DNA of 13,147 bases from an uncultured Actinomycetes bacterium (GTDB lineage Bacteria > Actinomycetota > Thermoleophilia > Miltoncostaeales > Miltoncostaeaceae), in NCBI GenBank assembly GCA_903866425.1, contig CAIPNN010000187.1, positions 1-13,147 on the forward strand, in the 5' to 3' direction. Position 1 is the first letter of the stretch, and each line of letters opens with the position of its first letter. A program made the position numbers and the translations under genes. Below, piece after piece: positions 1-7,537 of the stretch. The notes under the pieces are model-generated. The model saw only the letters and a program-made list of their open reading frames with translations, ran no database searches and was not told where the DNA came from.

Positions 1-1347
1 GACCGCGCCGCCGCCGACATGGCCGCAGACGTCCTTGACGCCCTCGCGCACGCGCATGAGCGTGGCGTGGTGCACCGCGACATCAAGCCCGCCAACATCC
101 TCGTCGACACCGATGGGCAGGCGCGGGTGGCCGATCTGGGCGTGGCGCGGCTCTCGGGCGAGACCGGCATGACCCAGACCGGCGGCGTGGTGGGCACCAT
201 GGCCTACATGGCACCTGAGCAGGCGACGGGTGAGGTGGTGACCGGTGCCGCCGACGTATGGGCAGCCACACTCGTGCTGTACGAGGGGCTCACCGGCCGC
301 AATCCGCTGCTCGGCCACACCCCGGCCGACACCGCACGGCGCGCGGCCCTTGGTGAGGTTCCGCCGATCCGCACCCTGCGCCCCGACCTGCCCGACCGCC
401 TGGCGAGGGCCATCGACGCCGGCCTCTCACCCAATCCTGAAGCCCGACCCGATGCCGCACGGCTCGCCCAGGTCATCCGTGAGGAAGCCCACGAACTGCC
501 CGAGGGACGTGGCAAGCGCGCAATGGCCCTCCTCTCCGGCCCGCTGCCCGCCGTACTCACCGGCGTGGGCGCGGCGATTGCGGGCGGCATGATTGCCGAG
601 CGCGGGTTCAACACCAGCGCATTTGGCACCACAGGAATTGCGCTGCTTGCAGGCGCAATTGGCGCGTGGCGCGCACCGGTGGCGGCCTTCGGCCTGGTGC
701 TGCTGGCCGCAGCCGCCATGGCCACCGCAGCACCCGCGTTCACCGGTATCGCTGTGGTCATCGCCCTGCTGCTGGTGCTCACCGGCGCACGCCACGGGCG
801 CCTCGTGCTGCTGCCCCTTCTCGCGCCGGTGCTCGCCGCGCTGGGGCTGCTGCCCCTGTATGCCGTGGCCGCCGGATCAACGCGATCGGTCGCCGCACGC
901 ATCTGGACGTCGGTGGCGGGCATGATCGCCGTGCTGGCATGGCAGATCGTGGCCGGCGCATCGTCGTTCATGTTCACCGGCGCAGAGCAGCTGCCCATGT
1001 GGGATCGCCTGGAGGGCGTCAAGTCGCCCACCGCCGTGGGCGATCTGCTCATGCGTCCGCTGGGTGCGCATCCACAGGCGCTCTGGGCCGCGGCAATCAT
1101 GATCGTGGCGGCACTCACATGGCCGTTTGTCACCCGATCGCGTGGCGCCACGCGTATCTCCGCAGCCGTTCTCTGGGGTGCGGGAATCACCATTGCAGCG
1201 GGACTTCTGGGCGGCGGTGCCATGTGGGCGGTCGGTGCAGTGATTCCCTCGGCTATCCTCGCGGTGGCATGGGCTGCCCGTCCATGGCGCGTTCTGATGC
1301 GCGCTGACGATGGGAAGTCCGCCTCCCTTGGCGGAATGGTCGGATGA
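1..1347 (+). CDS. Ser/Thr protein kinase with polytopic membrane C-terminus (5' partial)
   Basis: The reading frame is already open at base 1, so the N-lobe of the kinase (P-loop and catalytic Lys) lies outside the window and the ATG at 19 is an internal Met. What remains is a Hanks-type catalytic C-lobe: VHRDIKPANIL with the catalytic Asp at bases 79-81, a metal-binding loop reading DLG (133-141) in place of the usual DFG, an activation loop MTQTGGVVGT and the APEQ element. The activation loop keeps the two Thr of the mycobacterial PknB-type TQT motif. The kinase domain ends near base 500. After that come roughly nine hydrophobic segments (about 523-1290), so the tail is multi-pass rather than the single helix plus sensor of PknB. 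The role is probably phosphorylation of FhaA/FhaB and wall enzymes at the membrane; the signal sensed is unknown. The stop overlaps the fhaA start as ATGA. Confidence 0.93.
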   Translation, partial: DRAAADMAADVLDALAHAHERGVVHRDIKPANILVDTDGQARVADLGVARLSGETGMTQTGGVVGTMAYMAPEQATGEVVTGAADVWAATLVLYEGLTGRNPLLGHTPADTARRAALGEVPPIRTLRPDLPDRLARAIDAGLSPNPEARPDAARLAQVIREEAHELPEGRGKRAMALLSGPLPAVLTGVGAAIAGGMIAERGFNTSAFGTTGIALLAGAIGAWRAPVAAFGLVLLAAAAMATAAPAFTGIAVVIALLLVLTGARHGRLVLLPLLAPVLAALGLLPLYAVAAGSTRSVAARIWTSVAGMIAVLAWQIVAGASSFMFTGAEQLPMWDRLEGVKSPTAVGDLLMRPLGAHPQALWAAAIMIVAALTWPFVTRSRGATRISAAVLWGAGITIAAGLLGGGAMWAVGAVIPSAILAVAWAARPWRVLMRADDGKSASLGGMVG

Positions 1348-2135
1348 GCGCACTCAGCAGCATCGAGCGAAAGATCGAGGGCCTGGTCGAGAAGACCTTC
1401 GGCCGCATGTTCCGGAGCACGCTCCAGCCGGTGGAGCTTGCGCGCCGTCTTGCGCGCGAGATGGAGGACCACAAGACGGTGTCGGTGTCGCGCGTGTACG
1501 TGCCAAACCAGTACACCGTGTACCTCTCGCCCACCGACCGACGCCAGTTCGCGTCGTACGAGTCGGCGCTCACCATCGAACTCGGCTCGTACCTCGAGGC
1601 GCACGCCCGCAGCGAGGGGCTCTCCCTGCTGTCGATACCGCGCATCCGCCTGGAGACCGACGACGACCTTCGCCCCGGCGAGTTCGGCATCGCGTGCCGC
1701 ATGGTCGACCCGGGCCGCCCCGGTATCGAGGTTCCGGGCGAGGAGCCCATGGAGCCACCGCCGCCGCCCGCCGAACCGCTGCCCAACGAGGCGCTCGAGG
1801 CCGTCAGTGGCACGCAGGTGCTGTCGGCTGAGCAGGCACGGGCCGCCGGCCTGGTGCGCGAAGAGGTGACCGTGTACGTGGCCGGCCAGCCCTTCCGCAT
1901 TGCCCGCAAGGTGAGCACCATCGGCCGCAGCCGCGACTGTGACGTGGTGGTGCCCGACCCGAACGTGAGCCGCGTGCACGCCGAGATCCGTCACGAGGGT
2001 CTCGAGTACACACTCGTGGACCTGGGCTCCACCAACGGCGTGGAGGTCAATGGCAAGCGCACGATGCGCCACAACCTGCGCGACGGCGACCGCATCAGTC
2101 TTGGCGGCGCGGAGATCGTGGTGGAGCGTCGATGA
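1344..2135 (+). CDS. fhaA: FhaA-like protein, DUF3662 plus FHA domain
   Basis: This 263-residue protein has the two-domain layout of FhaA. Residues about 1-120 form the N-terminal DUF3662/FhaA_N domain (SIERKIEGLVEKTFGRMF at the start, then a VYVPNQYTVYLSP strand region). A short proline-rich linker (about 135-172) follows, then a C-terminal FHA domain (about 173-263). FHA phosphothreonine-binding signatures are visible: GRS with Arg195, NVSRVHAEI and GSTNGVEVNGK. FHA domains bind phosphothreonine on partner proteins; in mycobacteria FhaA reads phosphorylated MviN/MurJ and restrains wall synthesis. The linker is much shorter than in the roughly 530-residue mycobacterial protein. The start is the ATG of an ATGA overlap with the upstream kinase. 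A linker Thr157 in the context GTQVL could be a kinase target, which is inference. Confidence 0.93.
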   Translation: MSALSSIERKIEGLVEKTFGRMFRSTLQPVELARRLAREMEDHKTVSVSRVYVPNQYTVYLSPTDRRQFASYESALTIELGSYLEAHARSEGLSLLSIPRIRLETDDDLRPGEFGIACRMVDPGRPGIEVPGEEPMEPPPPPAEPLPNEALEAVSGTQVLSAEQARAAGLVREEVTVYVAGQPFRIARKVSTIGRSRDCDVVVPDPNVSRVHAEIRHEGLEYTLVDLGSTNGVEVNGKRTMRHNLRDGDRISLGGAEIVVERR

Positions 2136-2141
2136 GGCCGA

Positions 2142-2155
2142 CAGGATAAGGACGA
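2142..2155 (+). promoter_or_regulatory. Probable ribosome binding site for fhaB
   Basis: The 27-base gap between fhaA and fhaB is purine-rich and contains AGGATAAGGACGAG, ending about seven bases before the GTG start at 2163. It supports the GTG as the start and is the only junction upstream of ddl that is not overlapping or nearly so. No promoter-like sequence was recognised in the gap. Confidence 0.5.
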
Positions 2156-2162
2156 GTCACTC

Positions 2163-2765
2163 GTGACCGAGACGGGGCTCATCATCGGGCAGGCCGTCTT
2201 TCTCCTGCTCCTGTTCATATTCATCGCCGCCGTGGTGCGCGCGTCGGTGCGCGCGCTCCGCACCGCCGAGATCGAGGTGCTGCCACCCAACCCCGATGAG
2301 ATGCCGCCCCAGCAGCCACGGGCGCCCACCGCGACGGGGCAGTCGGCGGCGCAGACCATGGTCGGTGCGTCCGGGGCCCCGGTGCACGTGGAGGGTGTGC
2401 GCAGGCCCGCGGTGGTGCCGGACGATGCCGGAATTGCCGCGAAGCCCGAAATCGCACGCGCGGCGGCGGGTGTGGAGCCGTACCTTGTCGTAACCAGGTC
2501 AACCAGCCTTCCCACGGGAACGCGATATGACGTTGCGGGCGGTGCGTCCATCGGCCGCGCCACCACGGCCCGCATTCCTGTGACCGATCAATTCATCTCG
2601 CATACCCATGCCCGCGTGTTCCGTCGTGGCCACTTCTGGTTCGTTGAGGACCTGGGGTCGCTCAACGGCACGTTCGTCAACGGCAAGCGGATCTCGGGCG
2701 AGCAGCAGTTGCACCTGCGCGACGAGATCCGGGTGGGCGAAACCGTGCTGACGTGGGAGGAGTGA
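2163..2765 (+). CDS. fhaB: FhaB-like membrane-anchored FHA protein
   Basis: This 200-residue protein begins with one hydrophobic helix (about residues 5-28), then a disordered Pro/Ala-rich linker (about 40-105) and a C-terminal FHA domain (about 107-200). FHA hallmarks are Ile-Gly-Arg with Arg132, FISHTHARV and GSLNGTFVNGK. This matches mycobacterial FhaB/FipA, a membrane-tethered phosphothreonine reader from the same operon that links PknB-family signalling to the division machinery. The start is GTG at 2163, chosen because it gives the full N-terminal helix and has a purine-rich site just upstream. A linker Thr65 in the context AQTMVG resembles the Thr found near FHA domains of GarA-type switches and might be phosphorylated; that part is inference. 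Confidence 0.92.
   Translation: MTETGLIIGQAVFLLLLFIFIAAVVRASVRALRTAEIEVLPPNPDEMPPQQPRAPTATGQSAAQTMVGASGAPVHVEGVRRPAVVPDDAGIAAKPEIARAAAGVEPYLVVTRSTSLPTGTRYDVAGGASIGRATTARIPVTDQFISHTHARVFRRGHFWFVEDLGSLNGTFVNGKRISGEQQLHLRDEIRVGETVLTWEE
2755..2762 (+). promoter_or_regulatory. Strong Shine-Dalgarno deciding the PP2C start
   Basis: GGGAGGAG is embedded in the last codons of fhaB. Three in-frame GTG codons are possible starts (2753, 2762, 2768). Only 2768 has this site at a normal distance (five bases), while the other two start inside or before it. The GTG at 2762 would give a GTGA overlap, so it is the second choice. Confidence 0.65.
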
Positions 2766-2767
2766 CG

Positions 2768-3511
2768 GTGCGCGATGACCTGGCCGTCACCGAACTGGCA
2801 TCTGCATCCGACGTCGGGCGCGTGCGCAGCGACAACCAGGACCTCGACCTGCTTGCCCCGCCGCTGATCGCGGTGGCCGACGGCATGGGTGGCCACAAGG
2901 GCGGGGGCACCGCCGCGCGCATGGCCGTTGATGCCCTGCGGGCGGTGGGCAGCACCACCGACCCCGCCGACCTGCTGGTGGCACTGCGCGATGCCAACGC
3001 GGCCATCGCCGCTGCCGCCGACGCCGACCCAGAACTCGCGGGCATGGGCACCACCACCACCGCGGGCATCGTCGATTCGGGCGTGCTGTACCTGGTGCAT
3101 GTGGGCGATTCGCGGGCCTACCTGGTGCGGGGTGGCCGCATCGTGCAGATCACCGACGATCACTCGATCGTGGCCGAGATGGTGCGGCGTGGCGCGCTCT
3201 CACCCAGCGATGCCGAGCAGCACCCGGCACGCCACGTGATCACCCGCGCATTGGGCGTGGACACCGACGTGCAGATCGACGCCCTGCGCATTGACCTGGA
3301 GCCCGGCGACGTGGTGCTCATGTGCACCGACGGACTCTCGGGGCCGGTGGATGACGACCAGATTCTCGAGGTGCTCGAGGGTGCCGACAGCCTGCACAAC
3401 GCCGCCAAAGCCCTCATCGCCCGTGCAAACGCCGCGGGCGGCCCCGACAACGTGACCGTGGTGCTCGCACGCGTTGACGCGGTTACCCGGGAGGCGGCGG
3501 CCACGGGATGA
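2768..3511 (+). CDS. Soluble PP2C-family Ser/Thr phosphatase
   Basis: This 247-residue protein is a bare PP2C (PPM) catalytic domain with no membrane segment, so it should act in the cytosol on substrates of the operon kinases. Metal-binding landmarks are present: VADGMGG with Asp38, VHVGDSRAYLVRGG, ITDDHS, CTDGLS and GGPDNVTVV near the C-terminus. The first motif reads SDNQD with Gln24 where the next gene and most relatives have NED (Glu). All aspartates I can place are kept, so activity is likely but metal affinity may differ. It is clearly a tandem paralogue of the following pstP. The start is GTG at 2768, chosen from the Shine-Dalgarno spacing, leaving a two-base gap after fhaB. The stop overlaps pstP as ATGA. 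Mycobacteria have a single phosphatase at this place, so the extra soluble copy is a lineage difference. Confidence 0.92.
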   Translation: MRDDLAVTELASASDVGRVRSDNQDLDLLAPPLIAVADGMGGHKGGGTAARMAVDALRAVGSTTDPADLLVALRDANAAIAAAADADPELAGMGTTTTAGIVDSGVLYLVHVGDSRAYLVRGGRIVQITDDHSIVAEMVRRGALSPSDAEQHPARHVITRALGVDTDVQIDALRIDLEPGDVVLMCTDGLSGPVDDDQILEVLEGADSLHNAAKALIARANAAGGPDNVTVVLARVDAVTREAAATG

Positions 3512-4776
3512 CCGAGCGCCTCGCATTGGTCGAACTGGCGCGGGTCACCGACGTGGGACGTGTGCGCGGCCACAACGAGGACCGGCACCTGGTGCGTCAG
3601 CCGCTGCTGGCGGTTGCCGATGGCATGGGTGGTGCCCAGGCCGGTGAGGTGGCCGCGGGCATGGCCGTGCAGGCGCTTGAGGCACTGCCCGCCACGCCGC
3701 GCCCGGGCGACCTGAAGCGTGCCGTCGAGCGTGCCAACACCGACATCCGCAAGGCAGCGGCCGGCGACAAGGGGCGGGCCGGCATGGGCACCACGGTGAC
3801 CGCCTGCATGCTGGCGGCCGACGGCACGCTGTACGTGGTGCACGTGGGCGATTCACGCGCCTATCTGGTGCGAGGTGGCGAGCTCAGGCGACTCACCGAC
3901 GACCACTCGGTGGTGGCAGAACTCGTGCGCGGCGGGGCGCTGACCGAAGAGCAGGCCGACCGGCATCCCCAGCGCAACGTCATCACCAAGGCGCTGGGTG
4001 CGCAGCGCGACCTGACCGCCGATGCCTTTCAGGTGCACGTGCAGGATGGCGACATCATCATGCTGTGCACCGACGGTGTTTCCGCAGCCATTGGCGATGC
4101 GGGCATTGCACGCGCCCTGCAGGACGACGGGCCGCTCGACGAGGCCGCCAGGCTGCTGGTGGAGGCCGCCGACGCAGCCGGCGGCGAGGACAACGCCACC
4201 GTGGTGCTGGCCCGCGTGGGTACGGGTGCGCCGGCGGCCGTGCCCACGCCCGTGGAGTTCGTGCCGAGCACGCCGCGCGTTGCCACCCTGCCGCGCCCCA
4301 TGGTGGAGCCAAGTCACCGCACAGGCCGTGCGCCCGAACCGGGCCGTGTGCTTGAGCGTGTGCCGGGGGCCCGATCGAAGGTGCTCATCATCGCCGCGTC
4401 GGTGGTTGCCGTCATCGCACTTGTCATCGGCGGTATCGCGTGGGCGGCATCACGATCACACGTGGTGCAGGCCGACGATTCGGGCCAGGTGCGCCTGTAT
4501 TCGGGCCTGCCCTACTCGTTTCTCGGCCTCACCCTGATGGACGATGGGCAGCCGCTCGGCATCAGCGCACGCGTGGTGAATGCGGCTGAGCCCGGCGCGC
4601 TCGATCAGGGAGCGCAGGGTGAGGGTGAGTCGGCCGCGCTGGCAGCCCGGCTCATGTGGCGCTACGGCATTCCGTCGCAGTGGACCGCGCCCACCGTCGC
4701 CGTGACCCCGAAACCCGCGGCCCCCAAGAAGCCCGCCGCAGCCAAGGCGCGCGCGGCAGCGAGGACGCGCGGATGA
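3508..4776 (+). CDS. pstP: PstP-type membrane PP2C phosphatase
   Basis: This 422-residue protein has PstP architecture: a cytosolic PP2C domain (about 1-240), a linker (about 245-285), one transmembrane helix (about 292-314), an external domain (about 315-395) and a Lys/Ala/Pro/Arg-rich tail. Catalytic motifs are canonical: GHNED with Glu24, VADGMGG with Asp38, VHVGDSRAYLVRGG, LTDDHS, CTDGVS and GGEDNATVV. The external part contains VRLYSGLPYSFLGLTL, similar in style to the region that follows the helix in mycobacterial PstP. It should dephosphorylate PknB, the other kinase and their wall-synthesis substrates at the membrane. Its position directly before rodA and pbpA matches the mycobacterial operon. 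ATGA overlaps occur at both ends, so expression is probably coupled to both neighbours. Confidence 0.94.
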   Translation: MTERLALVELARVTDVGRVRGHNEDRHLVRQPLLAVADGMGGAQAGEVAAGMAVQALEALPATPRPGDLKRAVERANTDIRKAAAGDKGRAGMGTTVTACMLAADGTLYVVHVGDSRAYLVRGGELRRLTDDHSVVAELVRGGALTEEQADRHPQRNVITKALGAQRDLTADAFQVHVQDGDIIMLCTDGVSAAIGDAGIARALQDDGPLDEAARLLVEAADAAGGEDNATVVLARVGTGAPAAVPTPVEFVPSTPRVATLPRPMVEPSHRTGRAPEPGRVLERVPGARSKVLIIAASVVAVIALVIGGIAWAASRSHVVQADDSGQVRLYSGLPYSFLGLTLMDDGQPLGISARVVNAAEPGALDQGAQGEGESAALAARLMWRYGIPSQWTAPTVAVTPKPAAPKKPAAAKARAAARTRG

Positions 4777-6086
4777 CCCTGCGATCCCGCGAAATCTTCT
4801 TCCTCGTGCCCGCCCTGCTGCTTGGCATGCTCGGCCTCGCCTCGGCAGCATCGGCACGCACCGACACCCTGCAGGCCGGCCCGTGGCAGACCGCCGTGGG
4901 CGTGGCCATGGTGTTTCTGGTGATGCACTTCGTGCTGCGGCTGCGCGCGCCGTATTCCGACCCGTACCTCATCCCCATCATGGCCGCGCTCACCGGAATC
5001 GGTCTTGCCGAGCTGTACCGCATCGACCCGACGCTGGCGGGTGAGCAGGCGCTGTGGATGACCCTTGGTGGCATCGTGTTCTGCGCCATCATCGTGTTCC
5101 TGCCCGACCACCGGGTGCTCGAGCGCTATCGGTACATCATCGGCCTCACGGCCGTGGGCCTGCTGGTGTTCACCGCAGTGTTCGGCACCACCGTCAACGG
5201 GTCGCGCCTGTGGATCTCGGTGGGTGGCGGACAGCGCGTGCAGCTGGGCGAGCTGGCCAAGGTGCTGGTGGTGATCTTCCTGGCCGGCTACCTGCGCGAG
5301 AAGCGCGAGGTGCTGGCAATCCCCACCGAGCGGCGCTTCGGCATGGACCTGCCCGCATTCCGCCACCTGGCACCCATCCTGCTGTTCTGGGGCCTGGCGC
5401 TGCTGGTGGTGGTGTTCCTGAATGACTTCGGCACTGCGCTGCTGTTCTTCGGCGTGTTCCTGGCCATGCTGTACCTGGCGACGGGGCGCGCGCTCTATGT
5501 CGGCCTCGGGCTCGGGTTATTCCTCGCAGGCGCGATGTTCATCTGGGCCACTGTGCCCAGAATCGGCGTGCGCGTGGGCGCGTGGCTCAACCCATTCGAC
5601 GATGCGCAGGGCAACGGGTACCAGATGGTGCAGTCCCTGTACGCCCTGGCTGACGGCGGTGTGGTGGGGCCGGGCTTCGGCCGTGCGCTCTTGGTGAGCC
5701 CGGGCGGCACGCCGCGCATTCCCGAACTGCAAACCGACTTCATCTTCAGCGCGGTCGCAGACGACCTTGGATACGTCGGATCCATCGGGGTCATGCTTCT
5801 CTTCCTGCTGTTCATGGCACGAGGGTTCGCCATCGCCACCGCCGCGCGCGATGGATTCAGCAAGCTCCTGGCCGGCGGCCTCACCGCCGTGGTGGGCCTG
5901 CAGGCATTCATCATCATCGGCGGAATCGTGCGACTGGTGCCCCTCACGGGTGTGACCCTGCCTTTCATGTCGTACGGCGGATCGAGCGTGGTGGTCAACT
6001 TCGGTATCGCGGCAATCCTGCTGATCATCAGCCAGCGCTCACGCCAAGGCCTGCTTGATGCGGTGCGGGGGGTGCCCGCCACATGA
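4773..6086 (+). CDS. rodA: SEDS peptidoglycan glycosyltransferase (RodA/FtsW family)
   Basis: This 437-residue polytopic protein (about ten membrane helices) is a SEDS enzyme that polymerises lipid II into glycan strands together with a class B PBP. Signatures are the TTVNGSRLWI loop, QLGELAK, a large external loop WLNPFDDAQGNGYQMVQS, IPELQTDFIFS and the closing PFMSYGGSS. Asp277 in the external loop aligns with the catalytic Asp of E. coli FtsW (NPWEDPFGSGYQ), so the enzyme looks active. The start is ATG 4773 because it makes an ATGA overlap with pstP; an in-frame ATG at 4656 would add about 39 unlikely residues inside pstP. Within the operon it corresponds to mycobacterial rodA, but sequence alone does not say whether it works in elongation or division, so ftsW remains an alternative name. 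Confidence 0.93.
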   Translation: MTLRSREIFFLVPALLLGMLGLASAASARTDTLQAGPWQTAVGVAMVFLVMHFVLRLRAPYSDPYLIPIMAALTGIGLAELYRIDPTLAGEQALWMTLGGIVFCAIIVFLPDHRVLERYRYIIGLTAVGLLVFTAVFGTTVNGSRLWISVGGGQRVQLGELAKVLVVIFLAGYLREKREVLAIPTERRFGMDLPAFRHLAPILLFWGLALLVVVFLNDFGTALLFFGVFLAMLYLATGRALYVGLGLGLFLAGAMFIWATVPRIGVRVGAWLNPFDDAQGNGYQMVQSLYALADGGVVGPGFGRALLVSPGGTPRIPELQTDFIFSAVADDLGYVGSIGVMLLFLLFMARGFAIATAARDGFSKLLAGGLTAVVGLQAFIIIGGIVRLVPLTGVTLPFMSYGGSSVVVNFGIAAILLIISQRSRQGLLDAVRGVPAT

Positions 6087-7537
6087 ACCGATCAATCAAG
6101 AGCCTGTACCTGGCGCTCGCCGGCGGCTTCGTACTGCTGTTCGTGATGCTGGGCTACTGGCAGGTGGTGGCCGCGGGTGGGCTCAACGAGCGCGCCGATA
6201 ACCCCTACCAGTTCGAGAAGCAGCGCCTTGTTGACCGCGGCCGCATCATCTCGGCCGACAAGGTGGTGCTGGCCGAGAGCGTGGCGTACACGCAGAAGCG
6301 CAAGAAGTACTTCAAGCGCTACTACCCGCAGGGTGATCTGGCAGCACAGGTGGTGGGCTACGCCACGCCGCAGCAGGGGTCGACGGGCCTGGAGTCGCAG
6401 TACAACCAGTACCTCGCCGGCAGCTATGGCGCCGGGGCAATTCTCGACAAGCTGCGGGAGCCGCAGAAGCAGGGGGCCGACATCCGCCTGACCCTCGACA
6501 CCCGTGTGCAGAAGACCGCCGAGGCGATGCTCGAGGGCCACAGGGGTGCGATCGTTGCGCTCAACCCGCAGACCGGGCAGGTCATCGCGCTGGCATCGTC
6601 ACCCACGTTCGACCTCAATCAGGTGGCCTCCGACTTCGCCGGAATCCTCAAGACCGAGGGCGCACCCCTGGTGAACCGGGCGACGCAGGGCCGCTACCCC
6701 CCGGGCTCGACCTTCAAGGTGGTCACCGCCACCGAGGCACTGAACAGCGGGAAGTGGACGCCCAATTCGACCTTTGACGACACCGGAAAGTTTGTGGTGT
6801 TCGGGCAGACCATCCGGAATGATGGCGGGGTGAAATTCGGTGTGAACACACTCACCGACGCGCTGACCTTCTCGATCAACACCACATTTGCGAACATCGG
6901 CACGCAGCTCGGTGCCAAGGCACTGGGCGATCAGATGACGAAGTTCGGGTTCGCCCAGCCCACCTCGATTGACCTGCCGTCGAATGAGGTGGCCGTGTCG
7001 GGCCGGTACCGTAAGGGCAAGTTGCTGTCGAACACCCAGCGAGATGAGGACGTTGCACGTATCGCGATCGGCCAGGAGAACCTGCAGGTGACCCCTCTCC
7101 AGATGGCGATGGTTGCCGGCGCGATTGCCAATGGCGGCCGCATGATGAAGCCGTATCTCGTGAAGCGGGTCATCACACCCGACGGCGTGGTGGTACGTCA
7201 GCAGCGGCCCGAGGAGCTGGGTTCGGTGTCGAGCGCATATGTCTCGTCCGAGGTGGGGCGCATGATGCAGAACGTGGTGCGAGAGGGAACTGCTGCACAG
7301 GCCGGCCTGTCGGGCCTCTCGGTGGCCGGTAAGACCGGTACCGCGGAGACCGGCACCAAGGGCCTCAACGACGCGTGGTTCATTGGCTACGCACCAGCCG
7401 ACAACCCCAAGGTGGCCGTGGCAGTGGTGATTGAGGAGTCTTCAGGTACCGGTGGCCAGGTGGCCGCTCCGATCGCAGGTCAGGTGATCCGCACGGCACT
7501 CAATGCCGGGCCCGTCCAGGGAGACCCCCAGCCATGA
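6083..7537 (+). CDS. pbpA: PbpA-type class B penicillin-binding protein (transpeptidase)
   Basis: This 484-residue protein has one N-terminal membrane helix (about residues 8-30), a short dimerisation-like region and a transpeptidase domain. Active-site motifs are PGSTFK with nucleophile Ser209 and Lys212, SIN with Ser264, and KTGTAE with Lys417. It crosslinks peptidoglycan on the outer face and is the expected partner of the SEDS polymerase encoded just upstream, with ATGA overlaps on both sides. The length and motif spacing fit mycobacterial PbpA, a short class B PBP required for division. There is no PASTA domain; in this operon PASTA repeats are only on the kinase that follows. Confidence 0.95.
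   Translation: MNRSIKSLYLALAGGFVLLFVMLGYWQVVAAGGLNERADNPYQFEKQRLVDRGRIISADKVVLAESVAYTQKRKKYFKRYYPQGDLAAQVVGYATPQQGSTGLESQYNQYLAGSYGAGAILDKLREPQKQGADIRLTLDTRVQKTAEAMLEGHRGAIVALNPQTGQVIALASSPTFDLNQVASDFAGILKTEGAPLVNRATQGRYPPGSTFKVVTATEALNSGKWTPNSTFDDTGKFVVFGQTIRNDGGVKFGVNTLTDALTFSINTTFANIGTQLGAKALGDQMTKFGFAQPTSIDLPSNEVAVSGRYRKGKLLSNTQRDEDVARIAIGQENLQVTPLQMAMVAGAIANGGRMMKPYLVKRVITPDGVVVRQQRPEELGSVSSAYVSSEVGRMMQNVVREGTAAQAGLSGLSVAGKTGTAETGTKGLNDAWFIGYAPADNPKVAVAVVIEESSGTGGQVAAPIAGQVIRTALNAGPVQGDPQP

Noticed and set aside
204..2072. Long minus-strand open frame of 622 codons
   Set aside because: It is antisense to the kinase and fhaA genes, has no recognisable domain and a skewed composition typical of high-GC shadow frames.
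4656..4772. Earlier start for the SEDS gene
   Set aside because: It would overlap the pstP C-terminus by 121 bases and add a polar Arg-rich segment before the first helix.
5586..5605. Loss of the SEDS catalytic Asp (Asn273 where E. coli RodA has Asp)
   Set aside because: E. coli FtsW also has Asn-Pro there; its catalytic Asp aligns with Asp277, which is present.
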